From an uncultured Clostridia bacterium (lineage in GTDB: Bacteria; Bacillota; Clostridia; Christensenellales; CAG-138), in assembly GCA_947168855.1 (NCBI GenBank), contig CAMVNO010000001.1, forward strand, positions 325,077-389,076: DNA of 64,000 bases, written 5' to 3'. A program made the translations under genes and the position numbers. The notes under the pieces are model-generated. The model had not been told where the DNA came from. It was given only the letters and a program-made list of their open reading frames with translations, and did no database searches. This document shows positions 51,499 to 60,080 of this stretch, piece after piece; within the stretch, counting starts at the first letter, position 1, and every line of letters starts with the position of its first letter.

Positions 51499-52692
51499 AT
51501 GAAGCCTGCTGCGATATTGGACATCGGCAGTTCGAAGGTGGTATGTCTTTCGGGCAGCGTTTTGGATAAAGGCGGCATTGTGGTACACGGTGCCGGTGTT
51601 TCCGGCTGCGACGGATATCTTCAGGATACCATCCCGGACAAGCAGAGCCTGCGCGATGCGATCGTCGATGCCATCCAGAGAGCAGAGCAGGAATCCCGCA
51701 CGCGTATTCGCGATATTGCGCTGACAGTGCCGATTTCCTTCTCGAAGCTGGTGCTTTCGGACATGACGCTGACGCTCGGCGAGCATGCGCGCGTCGTCGA
51801 TCCGACGGACGTGGACCGGCTGATCGATCTCTCCCTTCGGAAGATCGAAACACCCGAAGGACACGTGCTGATGCACAGCACGCCCGTGTTCTTTCTGGTC
51901 GACGGCATCTCCTCTTCGGAGCTTCCGCAGGGCATCGTGACCGAAGAGATCTCGGGACTGATCGCGCATATGTTCGTGCGCGAAGACTATATCGAAACGA
52001 TCCAGAACGCGCTGGACGACCTCGGGATCGAGATCTCCATGTGCGTGAGCGCCGCCTTGGGGGAAGCAACGATGCTGATTCCCGAAGAGGAACGCGTACG
52101 CCCCGCCGTTCTGATCGACGTCGGTTACCGTCAAACGGACATCTGCGTGATCGAGAACGCTGCGTTGACCGGCATCGCGTCCATTCCGATGGGCGGATAC
52201 CAGTTCGCTTCGGACCTTGCGTTCGGGCTGGACGTCACGCTGCAGTCTGCAGAGCAGGCAAAGCGCCGGTTTGTCTTCTCGCTCGATTACGGCGACAAAA
52301 CGGAGATTCTTCGTTCCGAGACTGCGTCGAAGCGGGTGGAAAACAGCACGATCGCTTACATTATCGAAGCGCGTGCAAACGATCTTGCGGCGCACATCCG
52401 GGAGGAGCTCAATCATCTGCAGGTCAATCTGGAATCGCGCCCGATCGTGTATCTGTCCGGCGGCGGGCTCCTGATGATGCGGGGATCGCTCGACTTTCTC
52501 AAGAAAGCCCTGGGCTTTCCGATCAAGCGGGACATGCCGTGGACGCCGCGGCTGTCTTCGCCCAATTACTGCAGCGCGTTCGGCGCACTGAACTTTGTCC
52601 TTCGCGCAAACCGCGCAGAGGATCGCCCGGTGCAGCAGAAACCGGACGAAAAAACATTTCTGCAAAAATTGAAGGATTTCTTCACGAAATAA
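51499..52692 (+). CDS. ftsA: Cell division protein FtsA
   Basis: A 397-residue actin-family protein tethering FtsZ to the membrane. It starts MKPAAILDIGSSKVVCLSG (phosphate-1 loop), has a 1C-type subdomain, LIDVGYRQTDICVIEN (phosphate-2) and VYLSGGGLLMMRG (adenosine loop). The C-terminus TFLQKLKDFFTK is a likely amphipathic membrane-targeting helix. The ATG at 51499 is used rather than an upstream TTG because GGAGGA fits it. ftsZ follows by 21 nt. Confidence 0.93.
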   Translation: MKPAAILDIGSSKVVCLSGSVLDKGGIVVHGAGVSGCDGYLQDTIPDKQSLRDAIVDAIQRAEQESRTRIRDIALTVPISFSKLVLSDMTLTLGEHARVVDPTDVDRLIDLSLRKIETPEGHVLMHSTPVFFLVDGISSSELPQGIVTEEISGLIAHMFVREDYIETIQNALDDLGIEISMCVSAALGEATMLIPEEERVRPAVLIDVGYRQTDICVIENAALTGIASIPMGGYQFASDLAFGLDVTLQSAEQAKRRFVFSLDYGDKTEILRSETASKRVENSTIAYIIEARANDLAAHIREELNHLQVNLESRPIVYLSGGGLLMMRGSLDFLKKALGFPIKRDMPWTPRLSSPNYCSAFGALNFVLRANRAEDRPVQQKPDEKTFLQKLKDFFTK

Positions 52693-52713
52693 ACAAAGGG
52701 GGAACCACCATCC

Positions 52714-53949
52714 ATGTTTGAAACCAATGTAGAAAGCACCAACTTTGCTCAGATCCGGGTCGTCGGCGTCGGCGGCGCGGGCTGCAACGCGATCAACCGC
52801 ATGGTCCAGTACGGTCTGCAGGGTGTGGAGTTTATCGCCGTCAACACCGATAAGCAAGCGCTGGCTTTGAGCGCCGGCCAGAAAAAGATCCAGATCGGTG
52901 AAAAGCTGACCAAGGGTCTCGGCGCGGGCGCCGATCCCGAAATCGGCCGTAAAGCGGCGGAAGAGAGCCGTGATACGATCATCGAAGCGCTCAAGGGCAG
53001 CGACATGATCTTTATCACCGCCGGTATGGGCGGCGGCACGGGCACCGGCGCGGCAGCGGTCATTGCAGACGCCGCGAAGGAGCTCGGCATTCTGACCGTC
53101 GGCGTTGTCACCAAGCCGTTCACGTTCGAAGGGCGCGTGCGTATGCGCAATGCGGAACAGGGTATCGAAACCCTGAAGCCCGCAGTTGACACCCTGATCA
53201 CGATTCCGAACGACAAGCTGATCTCTCTGGTCGGCAAGTCCAGCCTTCCGGATGCGCTGCGCGTTGCGGACGACGTCCTCCGTCAGGGCATTCAGGGCAT
53301 TTCCGATCTGATCGCCGTTCCGGCCATGATCAACCTCGACTTTGCGGATGTAAAGACGATCATGAAGGAAAAAGGTATGGCGCACATGGGTATCGGTTCC
53401 GCCGTCGGCGAAAAGCGCGCAAGCGAAGCCGCACGTCAGGCGGTCGAAAGTCCGCTTCTCGAAACCTCCATCAAGGGCGCTAAGGGCATCCTGATGAACA
53501 TCACCGGCGGCAGCGATCTGTCGCTGCTCGAGGTCAACGAGGCTGCCGAGATCATCGCGGAGAACGCAGATCCCGAAGCGAACATCATTTTCGGCGCAGA
53601 CATCGACGAGAGCATGGGCGACACGCTCCGCATCACCGTCATTGCAACCGGCTTCGATCGTGCAGAACCCGACAAGAGCGATCTCAAGATGGGCGGCTCG
53701 CCTGCAAGACGCAGCTTTACGGAGCCCCGTCTGTTCGGCGGACCGACGGCTCAGCCCGGTCCCGCATCCGCGCAGAACGCATTCTCCGCGCGCACCTATG
53801 CAGAACCCGAGAAGACGCCCGATCCCGTGATGCCGGAGCCGGAGCAAAAAACGGAACCGCTGTATCGCGATCCTTCCGCAGGCGTTCGCCGGGACTATAA
53901 CGAGCGTCCCGCAAACAAGCTGGACATCCCCGCGTTCCTGCGCAAATAA
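52714..53949 (+). CDS. ftsZ: Cell division protein FtsZ
   Basis: A 411-residue tubulin-family GTPase forming the Z ring. It contains [16 protein letters not shown], the GTP loop [13 protein letters not shown] near residue 107, and [11 protein letters not shown] (T7 loop). An unstructured linker is Pro/Ala-rich. The C-terminal peptide [10 protein letters not shown] is the standard FtsA/SepF-binding tail. AAAGGGGG precedes the ATG. Confidence 0.98.
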   Translation: MFETNVESTNFAQIRVVGVGGAGCNAINRMVQYGLQGVEFIAVNTDKQALALSAGQKKIQIGEKLTKGLGAGADPEIGRKAAEESRDTIIEALKGSDMIFITAGMGGGTGTGAAAVIADAAKELGILTVGVVTKPFTFEGRVRMRNAEQGIETLKPAVDTLITIPNDKLISLVGKSSLPDALRVADDVLRQGIQGISDLIAVPAMINLDFADVKTIMKEKGMAHMGIGSAVGEKRASEAARQAVESPLLETSIKGAKGILMNITGGSDLSLLEVNEAAEIIAENADPEANIIFGADIDESMGDTLRITVIATGFDRAEPDKSDLKMGGSPARRSFTEPRLFGGPTAQPGPASAQNAFSARTYAEPEKTPDPVMPEPEQKTEPLYRDPSAGVRRDYNERPANKLDIPAFLRK

Positions 53950-53957
53950 AAAAACAC

Positions 53958-53990
53958 CGGGCAGATGCGAACCATCTGCCCGTTTTCTTT
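53958..53990. terminator. Terminator after ftsZ, shared with comEC
   Basis: CGGGCAGATG / CATCTGCCCG with 5-nt loop and TTTTCTTTTT. It abuts the stop of the convergent comEC gene at 53991. Confidence 0.9.
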
Positions 53991-55178
53991 TTATATCAGG
54001 AACCAAAGCAGGATCGAAGCCGCAAGCAGTCCGAGACCGATCCACGGCGGTCGCTTTCGATTGCGCAGAAACAGCGGCGAACACAAGAGCAGCGCGAGAC
54101 AGTAAAGCGCGATCACCGCAGGATGCGGCGCCGGGATCTTCAGCCCCGGAACATCAAGGTTCTGCACGATGATCGAAAGATACTTTACCGCGCCGTATGC
54201 CGGATAGGACAGAATCGCCGCGACGTGCGGAAGGATTCCGTAAAGCAGGATCGAAAGAAATCCGAAAAGCAGGATCACCGGCATCGTCGGAATCAATAGG
54301 ATCGAAAGCGGAACGGCGATCCATGCAAGCGTTTGGAAATAATATGCCGTCAGCGGCAGCATGCCGATCATGGCGGCAATCGCGCCGATCACCGCGCGGG
54401 CAATCAAGGTGTTTCGCAGCGGCTGCGGGAGCTTCTTTCGGAATTTCCCCGCAAACAGCACCATGCCCGTCATCGCCGCGAACGACAGCTGGAATCCGAC
54501 CGTCTGATATGAGAACGGGTCGCATAAAAGCGTCATGGCAAACGTAAAGCACAAAACGGAAGGCATGTCCGCTTTGCGTTCACGTATGCTTGTAAGCCGC
54601 AGCGCGATCATCGTGAACGCCGCGCGAAGAACCGAGGCCGTGAAGCCCGTGACCGCGCAGAGAAACAGCAGGATCAGCGCAAGAACGCCGAACGACAGCG
54701 CCTTGCGCTCCGTACGGACCGATTTGTCGATCATGCCGACCAGGATCGTAACGTGCAGACCGGACACCGCAAACAGATGCAGAAGTCCGCTTTGCGCATA
54801 CCGTGCATACGCCGCCGCGGTCATAGCCGTACGGTCGCCGAGCAGGATCCCGCGCGCTGCCGCCGCTTCATCGCGAAACAGCGCGTCCGCATTTCCCAGA
54901 AGATTTCCTCTGAGATTGGACAGGAACGCAGCAACCGGTCCCTCAGGCATTTCGGTCGGAAGCATCACAATGCGGACCAGAACGGCAAACGATGCGATCG
55001 GCAGCAGAAAAAACGCGCTTCTTCTGTGAAACAGAAACGCCGCGATCGGGATCAGGACCGCGCATACGGCTAGGAGGACCCAATCCGGTGCAAGCGATCC
55101 GAGGATCGCTGCAAGGATTGCGCCGAGCGCCGCGCCTGCCATCGGACGTGTATGAAACCACTGCTTTCTTTCCGTCAT
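53991..55178 (-). CDS. ComEC/Rec2-type competence domain protein, short form
   Basis: A 395-residue polytopic membrane protein with the ComEC competence core LLHLFAVSGLHVTILVGMID and about ten hydrophobic segments. Full-length ComEC (~750 residues) adds an OB domain and a C-terminal metallo-beta-lactamase; neither is present here. Start: the ATG at 55178 (MTERKQW), since upstream residues would run into the sirtuin promoter region. It may form only the DNA-uptake channel or have another transport role. Confidence 0.8.
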   Translation of the reverse strand: MTERKQWFHTRPMAGAALGAILAAILGSLAPDWVLLAVCAVLIPIAAFLFHRRSAFFLLPIASFAVLVRIVMLPTEMPEGPVAAFLSNLRGNLLGNADALFRDEAAAARGILLGDRTAMTAAAYARYAQSGLLHLFAVSGLHVTILVGMIDKSVRTERKALSFGVLALILLFLCAVTGFTASVLRAAFTMIALRLTSIRERKADMPSVLCFTFAMTLLCDPFSYQTVGFQLSFAAMTGMVLFAGKFRKKLPQPLRNTLIARAVIGAIAAMIGMLPLTAYYFQTLAWIAVPLSILLIPTMPVILLFGFLSILLYGILPHVAAILSYPAYGAVKYLSIIVQNLDVPGLKIPAPHPAVIALYCLALLLCSPLFLRNRKRPPWIGLGLLAASILLWFLI

Positions 55179-55234
55179 ATGCACAGTATAGCAAACATAC
55201 GGGAAACTTTCAACGATATAAGGAGGATCGGCAG

Positions 55235-55951
55235 ATGAATACCCTTCGGGAGTACATTGATCGGGCAAAGAAGATCGTCTTTTTGGGCGGCGCCGGGCTG
55301 AGCACGGAGAGCGGCATCCCGGATTTCCGTTCAAGCGACGGCGTGTTCAAGGCAATCAAGGCGTACGGCGTGCCGCCGGAGACGCTGCTTTCGATCGACT
55401 TTTTCGAGGACTATCCGGAGATCTTTTACGATTACTACAAGAAATACCTGATCTATCCGGACGCCAAGCCGAACAAGGCGCACAAGGCGCTTGCAAAGCT
55501 GGAGCAGATCGGCAAGCTCAACGCGGTGGTCACACAGAACATCGACGGTCTGCATCAGGCGGCGGGAAGCAAGCACGTCTGCGAGCTGCACGGAAGCGTC
55601 TATCGGAATCACTGCACGAAATGCCGCCGGTTTTACCCGCTCGATCAGATCATGCAGATGAAAGGCGTACCCACCTGCGAATGCGGCGGGATCATCAAAC
55701 CGGACGTCGTGCTCTACGGCGAGGGACTGGACAACAGCGTCGTGACCGATGCGATCCGGTCCATTCGCGAGGCGGACACGATGATCGTCGGCGGAACGTC
55801 GCTTGCGGTCTATCCTGCAGCGGGGCTGATCGACTATTTCCGCGGGGATACGCTGATCGTCATCAACCTTTCCCCCACCCCCCGTGACCGCGAAGCGACG
55901 CTGTGCGTGCACGAGAAGATCGGCGAGGCGCTGTCCTATCTTTTGGATTGA
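55235..55951 (+). CDS. cobB: NAD-dependent protein deacylase (sirtuin, CobB-type)
   Basis: A 238-residue sirtuin removing acyl groups from lysine with NAD. It has GGAGLSTESGIPDFR (19-32), QNIDGLH (101-107), catalytic H119 (CELHGSVY) and four zinc cysteines at 127, 130, 148 and 150 (CTKC...CEC). VGGTSLAVYPAAGLID near the end fits the NAD site. The ATG at 55235 has AAGGAGG upstream. Confidence 0.95.
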   Translation: MNTLREYIDRAKKIVFLGGAGLSTESGIPDFRSSDGVFKAIKAYGVPPETLLSIDFFEDYPEIFYDYYKKYLIYPDAKPNKAHKALAKLEQIGKLNAVVTQNIDGLHQAAGSKHVCELHGSVYRNHCTKCRRFYPLDQIMQMKGVPTCECGGIIKPDVVLYGEGLDNSVVTDAIRSIREADTMIVGGTSLAVYPAAGLIDYFRGDTLIVINLSPTPRDREATLCVHEKIGEALSYLLD

Positions 55952-55975
55952 CTTTCCGTAAAAGTCCGTTATAAT
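55948..55975 (+). promoter_or_regulatory. Promoter of the mrp operon
   Basis: TTGACT (55948-55953), 16 nt, TATAAT (55970-55975). It overlaps the sirtuin stop codon. Confidence 0.72.
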
Positions 55976-56057
55976 GGGATACGGAGCGTTTCGGCTCCGA
56001 TCAACGATATTCTGTATGACGCCCGACCTGCATCGGCGTCGGAAAGGACTTCATTCC

Positions 56058-56882
56058 ATGAGCGAATGTACCCATGATTGCAGCAGCTGCGCGCAGAACT
56101 GCTCCGAGCGCACGGAGGAGAACGAATTCCTCGCAAAGCTCAACAACTATTCTTCGGTGAAAAAGGTCATTGCCGTGCTTTCCGGCAAAGGCGGCGTCGG
56201 CAAATCGCTGGTGACGTCTCTTTTAGCGGTCAACGCGATGCGCAACGGCGATCACGTTGCGATCCTCGACGCGGACATCACCGGTCCGTCGATCCCGAAC
56301 GCGTTCGGCGTCCATGAAAAGGCGACCGGCAGCGATATCGGCATCTTCCCCGTCACATCAAAGTTCGGCGTCGACATGATGTCGATCAACCTGCTGCTCG
56401 AAAACGAGACCGATCCCGTCGTCTGGCGCGGACCGATCATCGCCGGAACCGTCAAGCAGTTCTGGACCGACGTCATCTGGAAGGACGTCGATATCATGTT
56501 CATCGACATGCCTCCGGGAACGGGCGACGTGCCGCTGACCGTGTTCCAGTCCCTGCCGATCGACGGCGTCGTCGTGGTCACCTCCCCGCAGGAGCTCGTC
56601 GGCATGGTCGTGCAAAAGGCGGTCAACATGGCGAACATGATGAACATCCCCGTGCTCGGCGTGGTCGAGAACTACAGCTATTTTGAGTGTCCCGACTGCG
56701 GCAGGCGTCACAACCTGTTCGGCGACAGCCATATCGAAAAGGTCGCGGAAGAAAACGGCGTCAAAACCGTCTGCCGCATTCCGATCAACCCGAAGCTTGC
56801 CGCCGCGTGCGACGCGGGTCTCATTGAGCTCTACGAAGGCGATTGGCTGAATGAACTGACCGCAAAGATCGAAACGCTATGA
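56058..56882 (+). CDS. Mrp/NBP35-family Fe-S cluster carrier ATPase
   Basis: A 274-residue ParA-like P-loop ATPase for iron-sulfur cluster delivery. An N-terminal Cys cluster (C4, C8, C11, C15) precedes the deviant Walker A SGKGGVGKS (42-50). Then DADITGPSIPNAFGV, DMPPGTGDVPLTV, SPQELVGMVVQKAVNMA and the CxxC motif CPDCG. The ATG at 56058 has GGAAAGGA upstream. It overlaps the next gene by 4 nt. Confidence 0.93.
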   Translation: MSECTHDCSSCAQNCSERTEENEFLAKLNNYSSVKKVIAVLSGKGGVGKSLVTSLLAVNAMRNGDHVAILDADITGPSIPNAFGVHEKATGSDIGIFPVTSKFGVDMMSINLLLENETDPVVWRGPIIAGTVKQFWTDVIWKDVDIMFIDMPPGTGDVPLTVFQSLPIDGVVVVTSPQELVGMVVQKAVNMANMMNIPVLGVVENYSYFECPDCGRRHNLFGDSHIEKVAEENGVKTVCRIPINPKLAAACDAGLIELYEGDWLNELTAKIETL

Positions 56883-57328
56883 CACACGAAGAACTGGCTC
56901 TCAGATATTTCACGGACGGCGCAAACTGCGCGCAGGCGGTTGTGATGGCATATCACGACGAGCTCGGCATCGACGAGAAAACCGCGGCGCGGCTGGCGTC
57001 CTCATTCGGCGGCGGCATCGGCAGGCTCAGAGAGGTCTGCGGCGCGGTGTCCGGCATGATGATGGTCTACGGGCTTTTGAAGGGCTACGACGATCTCAAG
57101 GATCCCGACGCGAAAAAAGCGCACTACGCAAACGTGCAGGCGCTCGCGAACCGGTTCCGCGAGAAAAACGGCTCGATCATCTGCCGCGAGATCCTCTCCG
57201 TGCGAAAGGACGAGCAGAACGATCCGAATCCCACCCCGCGCGACGCGCAGTTTTTCCATTCGCGTCCGTGTCTCGGCTGCGTCGCCTCCGCTGCAAGGCT
57301 TTTGGACGAAGCGCTGATCGAAGCATAA
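56879..57328 (+). CDS. C_GCAxxG_C_C family protein
   Basis: A 149-residue protein of the C_GCAxxG_C_C family, which has conserved redox or metal cysteines. Visible are GANCAQAVVMAYHDELG, FGGGIGRLREVCGAVSGMMMV and a terminal CLGCVASAARLL. Function is unknown. Translational overlap (ATGA) with the Mrp gene hints at a shared Fe-S or redox role (inference). Confidence 0.88.
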   Translation: MTHEELALRYFTDGANCAQAVVMAYHDELGIDEKTAARLASSFGGGIGRLREVCGAVSGMMMVYGLLKGYDDLKDPDAKKAHYANVQALANRFREKNGSIICREILSVRKDEQNDPNPTPRDAQFFHSRPCLGCVASAARLLDEALIEA

Positions 57329-57337
57329 AACGGCATC

Positions 57338-57367
57338 AAAAAAGGACGGTTACCTCCGTCCTTTTTT
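57338..57367. terminator. Bidirectional terminator
   Basis: AAAGGACGG / CCGTCCTTT stem flanked by A and T runs, between convergent genes. Confidence 0.87.
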
Positions 57368-57380
57368 CGTTATTGATTTG

Positions 57381-57929
57381 TCAGGCCGTTTCCGCAGGTT
57401 TGTCCGAAACCTCCGCGCCGTGCCTGCACAGGTAGCTGCCGACGATCATCATCACGCCGATGATCACCGATGCGGAATTGTCCAGCTCCGGCTTTGCAAC
57501 ATTCTCTGCGGTAACCCGGAAGATGCCGTAAACGATCGCCGCAAGGATCAACGTTCCGGTCGAAACGCAGATCGCGAGAATGCCGAGCCGCATCAGTTCC
57601 TTTGCGCCGTCAAAGGTAAACGGCGTACCGGCGGCAAGCTCATTTTTGAAATAGCGCTCCGCGAATTTCGCAACGACGGCTTCGCCCGCGCACATGATCA
57701 TTCCGCCGGTCAATGCCGCATACAGGGTCGGCAGACTGATGTCCGCTTCCTTTTCCACCAGACCGCGGATCGTGGTTCCTAAAAGCTTGAATCCGCCTTC
57801 CGGGAAAACCGCAAGGCTGAGTAGACCTGCGATGCAGAACCCGCCGACGACAATGCTGAGAATGAAAACGATCGTGCTGAGGATCTTGCCGATCTTCGCG
57901 AACGTTTGCAGGATTTTCAATGATTTCAT
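57381..57929 (-). CDS. Four-helix membrane protein (DUF2975-like?)
   Basis: A 182-residue membrane protein with four hydrophobic segments (about 18-45, 73-95, 125-147, 155-172). The segment LAAGTPFTFDGAKELMRLGILAI resembles the DUF2975 pattern. The ATG at 57929 has AGGAGGGG upstream. Function unknown. Confidence 0.65.
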   Translation of the reverse strand: MKSLKILQTFAKIGKILSTIVFILSIVVGGFCIAGLLSLAVFPEGGFKLLGTTIRGLVEKEADISLPTLYAALTGGMIMCAGEAVVAKFAERYFKNELAAGTPFTFDGAKELMRLGILAICVSTGTLILAAIVYGIFRVTAENVAKPELDNSASVIIGVMMIVGSYLCRHGAEVSDKPAETA

Positions 57930-58014
57930 ACAATTTCCCCTCCTGTTTGCTATAGATGGTATCATATCACGCCGGAGCAGGCGCGTCAATCAACCGCCGT
58001 TTGTTTTTTATCAT

Positions 58015-58042
58015 TTGACTTTCCCGCCGTTCATGTTATAAT
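58015..58042 (+). promoter_or_regulatory. Promoter of the aminotransferase gene
   Basis: TTGACT (58015-58020), 16 nt, TATAAT (58037-58042). Confidence 0.75.
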
Positions 58043-58072
58043 CGAATTAACAGAAGTTGAAAGGAGACGTTT

Positions 58073-59356
58073 ATGATTCCGTATTCTCAGTTGGACAAGT
58101 CCGCCCTTGAAGCAGAGCTTCAGACCGTAACCGAAGCATACGAAGCCGTCAAGGCGAAGGGACTGAAGCTTGACATGTCGCGCGGAAAGCCCGGCAAAGC
58201 GCAGCTCGATCTGTCGAATGAAATGCTTCGCGTGCTCTCCGACCGCGAAGATTGTCTGGACGGCGCGCTCGACGTCTGCAACTACGGCAATCTTGCCGGT
58301 ATCCCGTCCGCCAGAAAGCTGTTCGGCGAGCTTCTTGATGTGAAGCCTTCCGAGGTTATTGTCGGCGGCAGCGCGTCTTTGCAGCTCATGTACAACCTGA
58401 TCGCGACCGCGTTTACGCACGGGCTTCTTCACAGTCCCGAACCGTGGTCCAAGCGCGGCAAAACGCGGTTCCTCTGCCCCGCTCCCGGCTATGACCGGCA
58501 TTTCCGCATCACGGAGTTCTTCGGCATGGAGCTGATCCCGATCGCCATGACCGACGAAGGTCCCGACATGGACGCCGTGCTGCAATGGATCAAGGATCCG
58601 ACCGTGCTCGGCATCTGGTGCGTCCCGAAGTATTCGAATCCCGACGGCATCATCTACTCGAACCGCGTCATCCATGCGCTCGCCTCGATGAAGCCCGCCG
58701 CGCCCGACTTTGCGCTGATGTGGGACAACGCGTACTGCATCCACGAATTCGACGGCGACTACGTTCCTTTCCCGGATATCCTGAAGCTCTGCGCCGAATA
58801 CGGCAACGCAGACATGGTCTATGAATTCGCGTCGACCTCCAAGGTCACCTTCCCCGGTGCCGGTATTTCGTGCATGTGCGCAAGCGAAGCGAACATCGCA
58901 TATTTCCAGAAGACGCTGGGCGTACAGATCATCAGCTTTGACAAGGTCAACCAGCTGCGTCATGTGCGGTTCCTGAAGGACAAGCCGACGACGCTTGCTC
59001 TGATGAAAAAGCACGCCGAGATCCTGAAGCCGCGGTTTGCCGCCGTCTGCGACGCGCTGGACCGCGAGATCGTCGTCCGCGGGATCGGGCATTACAACCG
59101 TCCGAAGGGCGGATACTTCGTCAGTCTCTATGCCATGCCGCAGACCGCAAAGCGTACGCTGCAGCTCGTCAAGGAAGCGGGCGTGACGATGACGCCTGCC
59201 GGCTCCACCTACCCCTACGGGCAGGATCCGTTCGACAGCAACATCCGCATCGCGCCGACGCTGCCGCCGGTTGAAGAGCTCACCGTCGCGATCGACGTCT
59301 TCTGCCTGTGCCTGCGCATCGCGGCGCTCGAACAGCTTTTGAAGGCTGCTGCATAA
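58073..59356 (+). CDS. PLP-dependent aspartate aminotransferase-type enzyme (subgroup Ic-like)
   Basis: A 427-residue fold-type I aminotransferase. The N-terminus LKLDMSRGKPGKAQLDLSNEML and VGGSASLQLMYNLI are typical of the Corynebacterium-type (Ic) aspartate aminotransferases. The PLP Lys is K257 (FASTSKVTFPGAGISC), with aspartate in MWDNAYCIHEFD. A final arginine in SNIRIAPTLPP binds substrate carboxylate. GAAAGGAG precedes the ATG. Confidence 0.93.
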   Translation: MIPYSQLDKSALEAELQTVTEAYEAVKAKGLKLDMSRGKPGKAQLDLSNEMLRVLSDREDCLDGALDVCNYGNLAGIPSARKLFGELLDVKPSEVIVGGSASLQLMYNLIATAFTHGLLHSPEPWSKRGKTRFLCPAPGYDRHFRITEFFGMELIPIAMTDEGPDMDAVLQWIKDPTVLGIWCVPKYSNPDGIIYSNRVIHALASMKPAAPDFALMWDNAYCIHEFDGDYVPFPDILKLCAEYGNADMVYEFASTSKVTFPGAGISCMCASEANIAYFQKTLGVQIISFDKVNQLRHVRFLKDKPTTLALMKKHAEILKPRFAAVCDALDREIVVRGIGHYNRPKGGYFVSLYAMPQTAKRTLQLVKEAGVTMTPAGSTYPYGQDPFDSNIRIAPTLPPVEELTVAIDVFCLCLRIAALEQLLKAAA

Positions 59357-59366
59357 TCTTCAAAAT

Positions 59367-59409
59367 GCTCCCGAAACCCTTTGACAGTTTCGGGAGCAAT
59401 TGTTATAAT
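59367..59409 (+). promoter_or_regulatory. Terminator of the aminotransferase merged with next promoter
   Basis: GCTCCCGAAAC / GTTTCGGGAGC hairpin (59367-59397). The promoter of the next gene overlaps it: TTGACA (59381-59386) in the hairpin loop, 17 nt, TATAAT (59404-59409). Confidence 0.7.
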
Positions 59410-59447
59410 ATACATGAAAATCATATATAAACACGGGAGGAGATTCT

Positions 59448-60002
59448 ATGGAACTGAAAGACCAAATTCTGCAAACCAAAGAACGGAAAAAAGGCTTCCT
59501 GAAAGCGATGCCCGAAGCGACGCGTACGCAGATCGACACCTTCACCAAGCTTGACAAGATTTCCAAGAACTATTGGGCGCTGATCGTTTGCGGCGTTGTT
59601 CTCGCATTGATCGGATACCTGATCGCCTGTCTGAGCACCACGGAAAGCCGTTGGATCATCAATCTCATTCCCGCAGCGCTGCTCATTGCCGTCAGCGTCG
59701 CCGCCGCGCTCTACATCAAGTCCCTGACAAAGAAAGCGACGAAGGCGATCGCGCTCGGCGCGCCCGACTATGTAGAAGAGCTTAAGGCAATCAACGCGCG
59801 TCTGCTCGGTCTCGAAAAAGCGGAAAAAGCGCGTGTTGAGGCAGAAAGACAGGAAGCAAGAGCGAAGGCGCGCGCCGAAGCTGCGCAGCGCGATGCGGAG
59901 CTTGCCTTGCAGAAACAGCAGGAAGCCATGCAGGACGCGGCAAAGGCCGGACAGAGCGCCGCTCCGCAGCCTGTGGAACAGCCCGCAAATCCCGAGGAAT
60001 GA
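59448..60002 (+). CDS. Membrane protein with two TM helices and coiled-coil C-terminus
   Basis: A 184-residue protein. There are two TM segments (about 43-61 and 68-90). A long Ala/Glu/Lys/Arg helix follows (KAEKARVEAERQEARAKARA), then a Pro/Gln-rich tail (APQPVEQPANPEE). It has its own consensus promoter and AGGAGA site. No family is recognised. Functionally opaque; possibly a membrane-tethered scaffolding protein (inference). Confidence 0.68.
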   Translation: MELKDQILQTKERKKGFLKAMPEATRTQIDTFTKLDKISKNYWALIVCGVVLALIGYLIACLSTTESRWIINLIPAALLIAVSVAAALYIKSLTKKATKAIALGAPDYVEELKAINARLLGLEKAEKARVEAERQEARAKARAEAAQRDAELALQKQQEAMQDAAKAGQSAAPQPVEQPANPEE

Positions 60003-60035
60003 TCGCATTCCCGGTACGGATCCGAACGACAAAGC

Positions 60036-60064
60036 GACCCGCCGGTTTCCCGGCGGGTCGTTAT
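60036..60064. terminator. Terminator between convergent genes
   Basis: CGACCCGCCGG / CCGGCGGGTCG stem followed by TTATT. Confidence 0.85.
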
Positions 60065-60080
60065 TATTGCGTGAAGCGTC

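Noticed and set aside
51478-54084. An 868-codon reverse-strand open frame
   Set aside because: Antisense shadow of ftsA and ftsZ; Arg/His/Ala-rich translation without domains.
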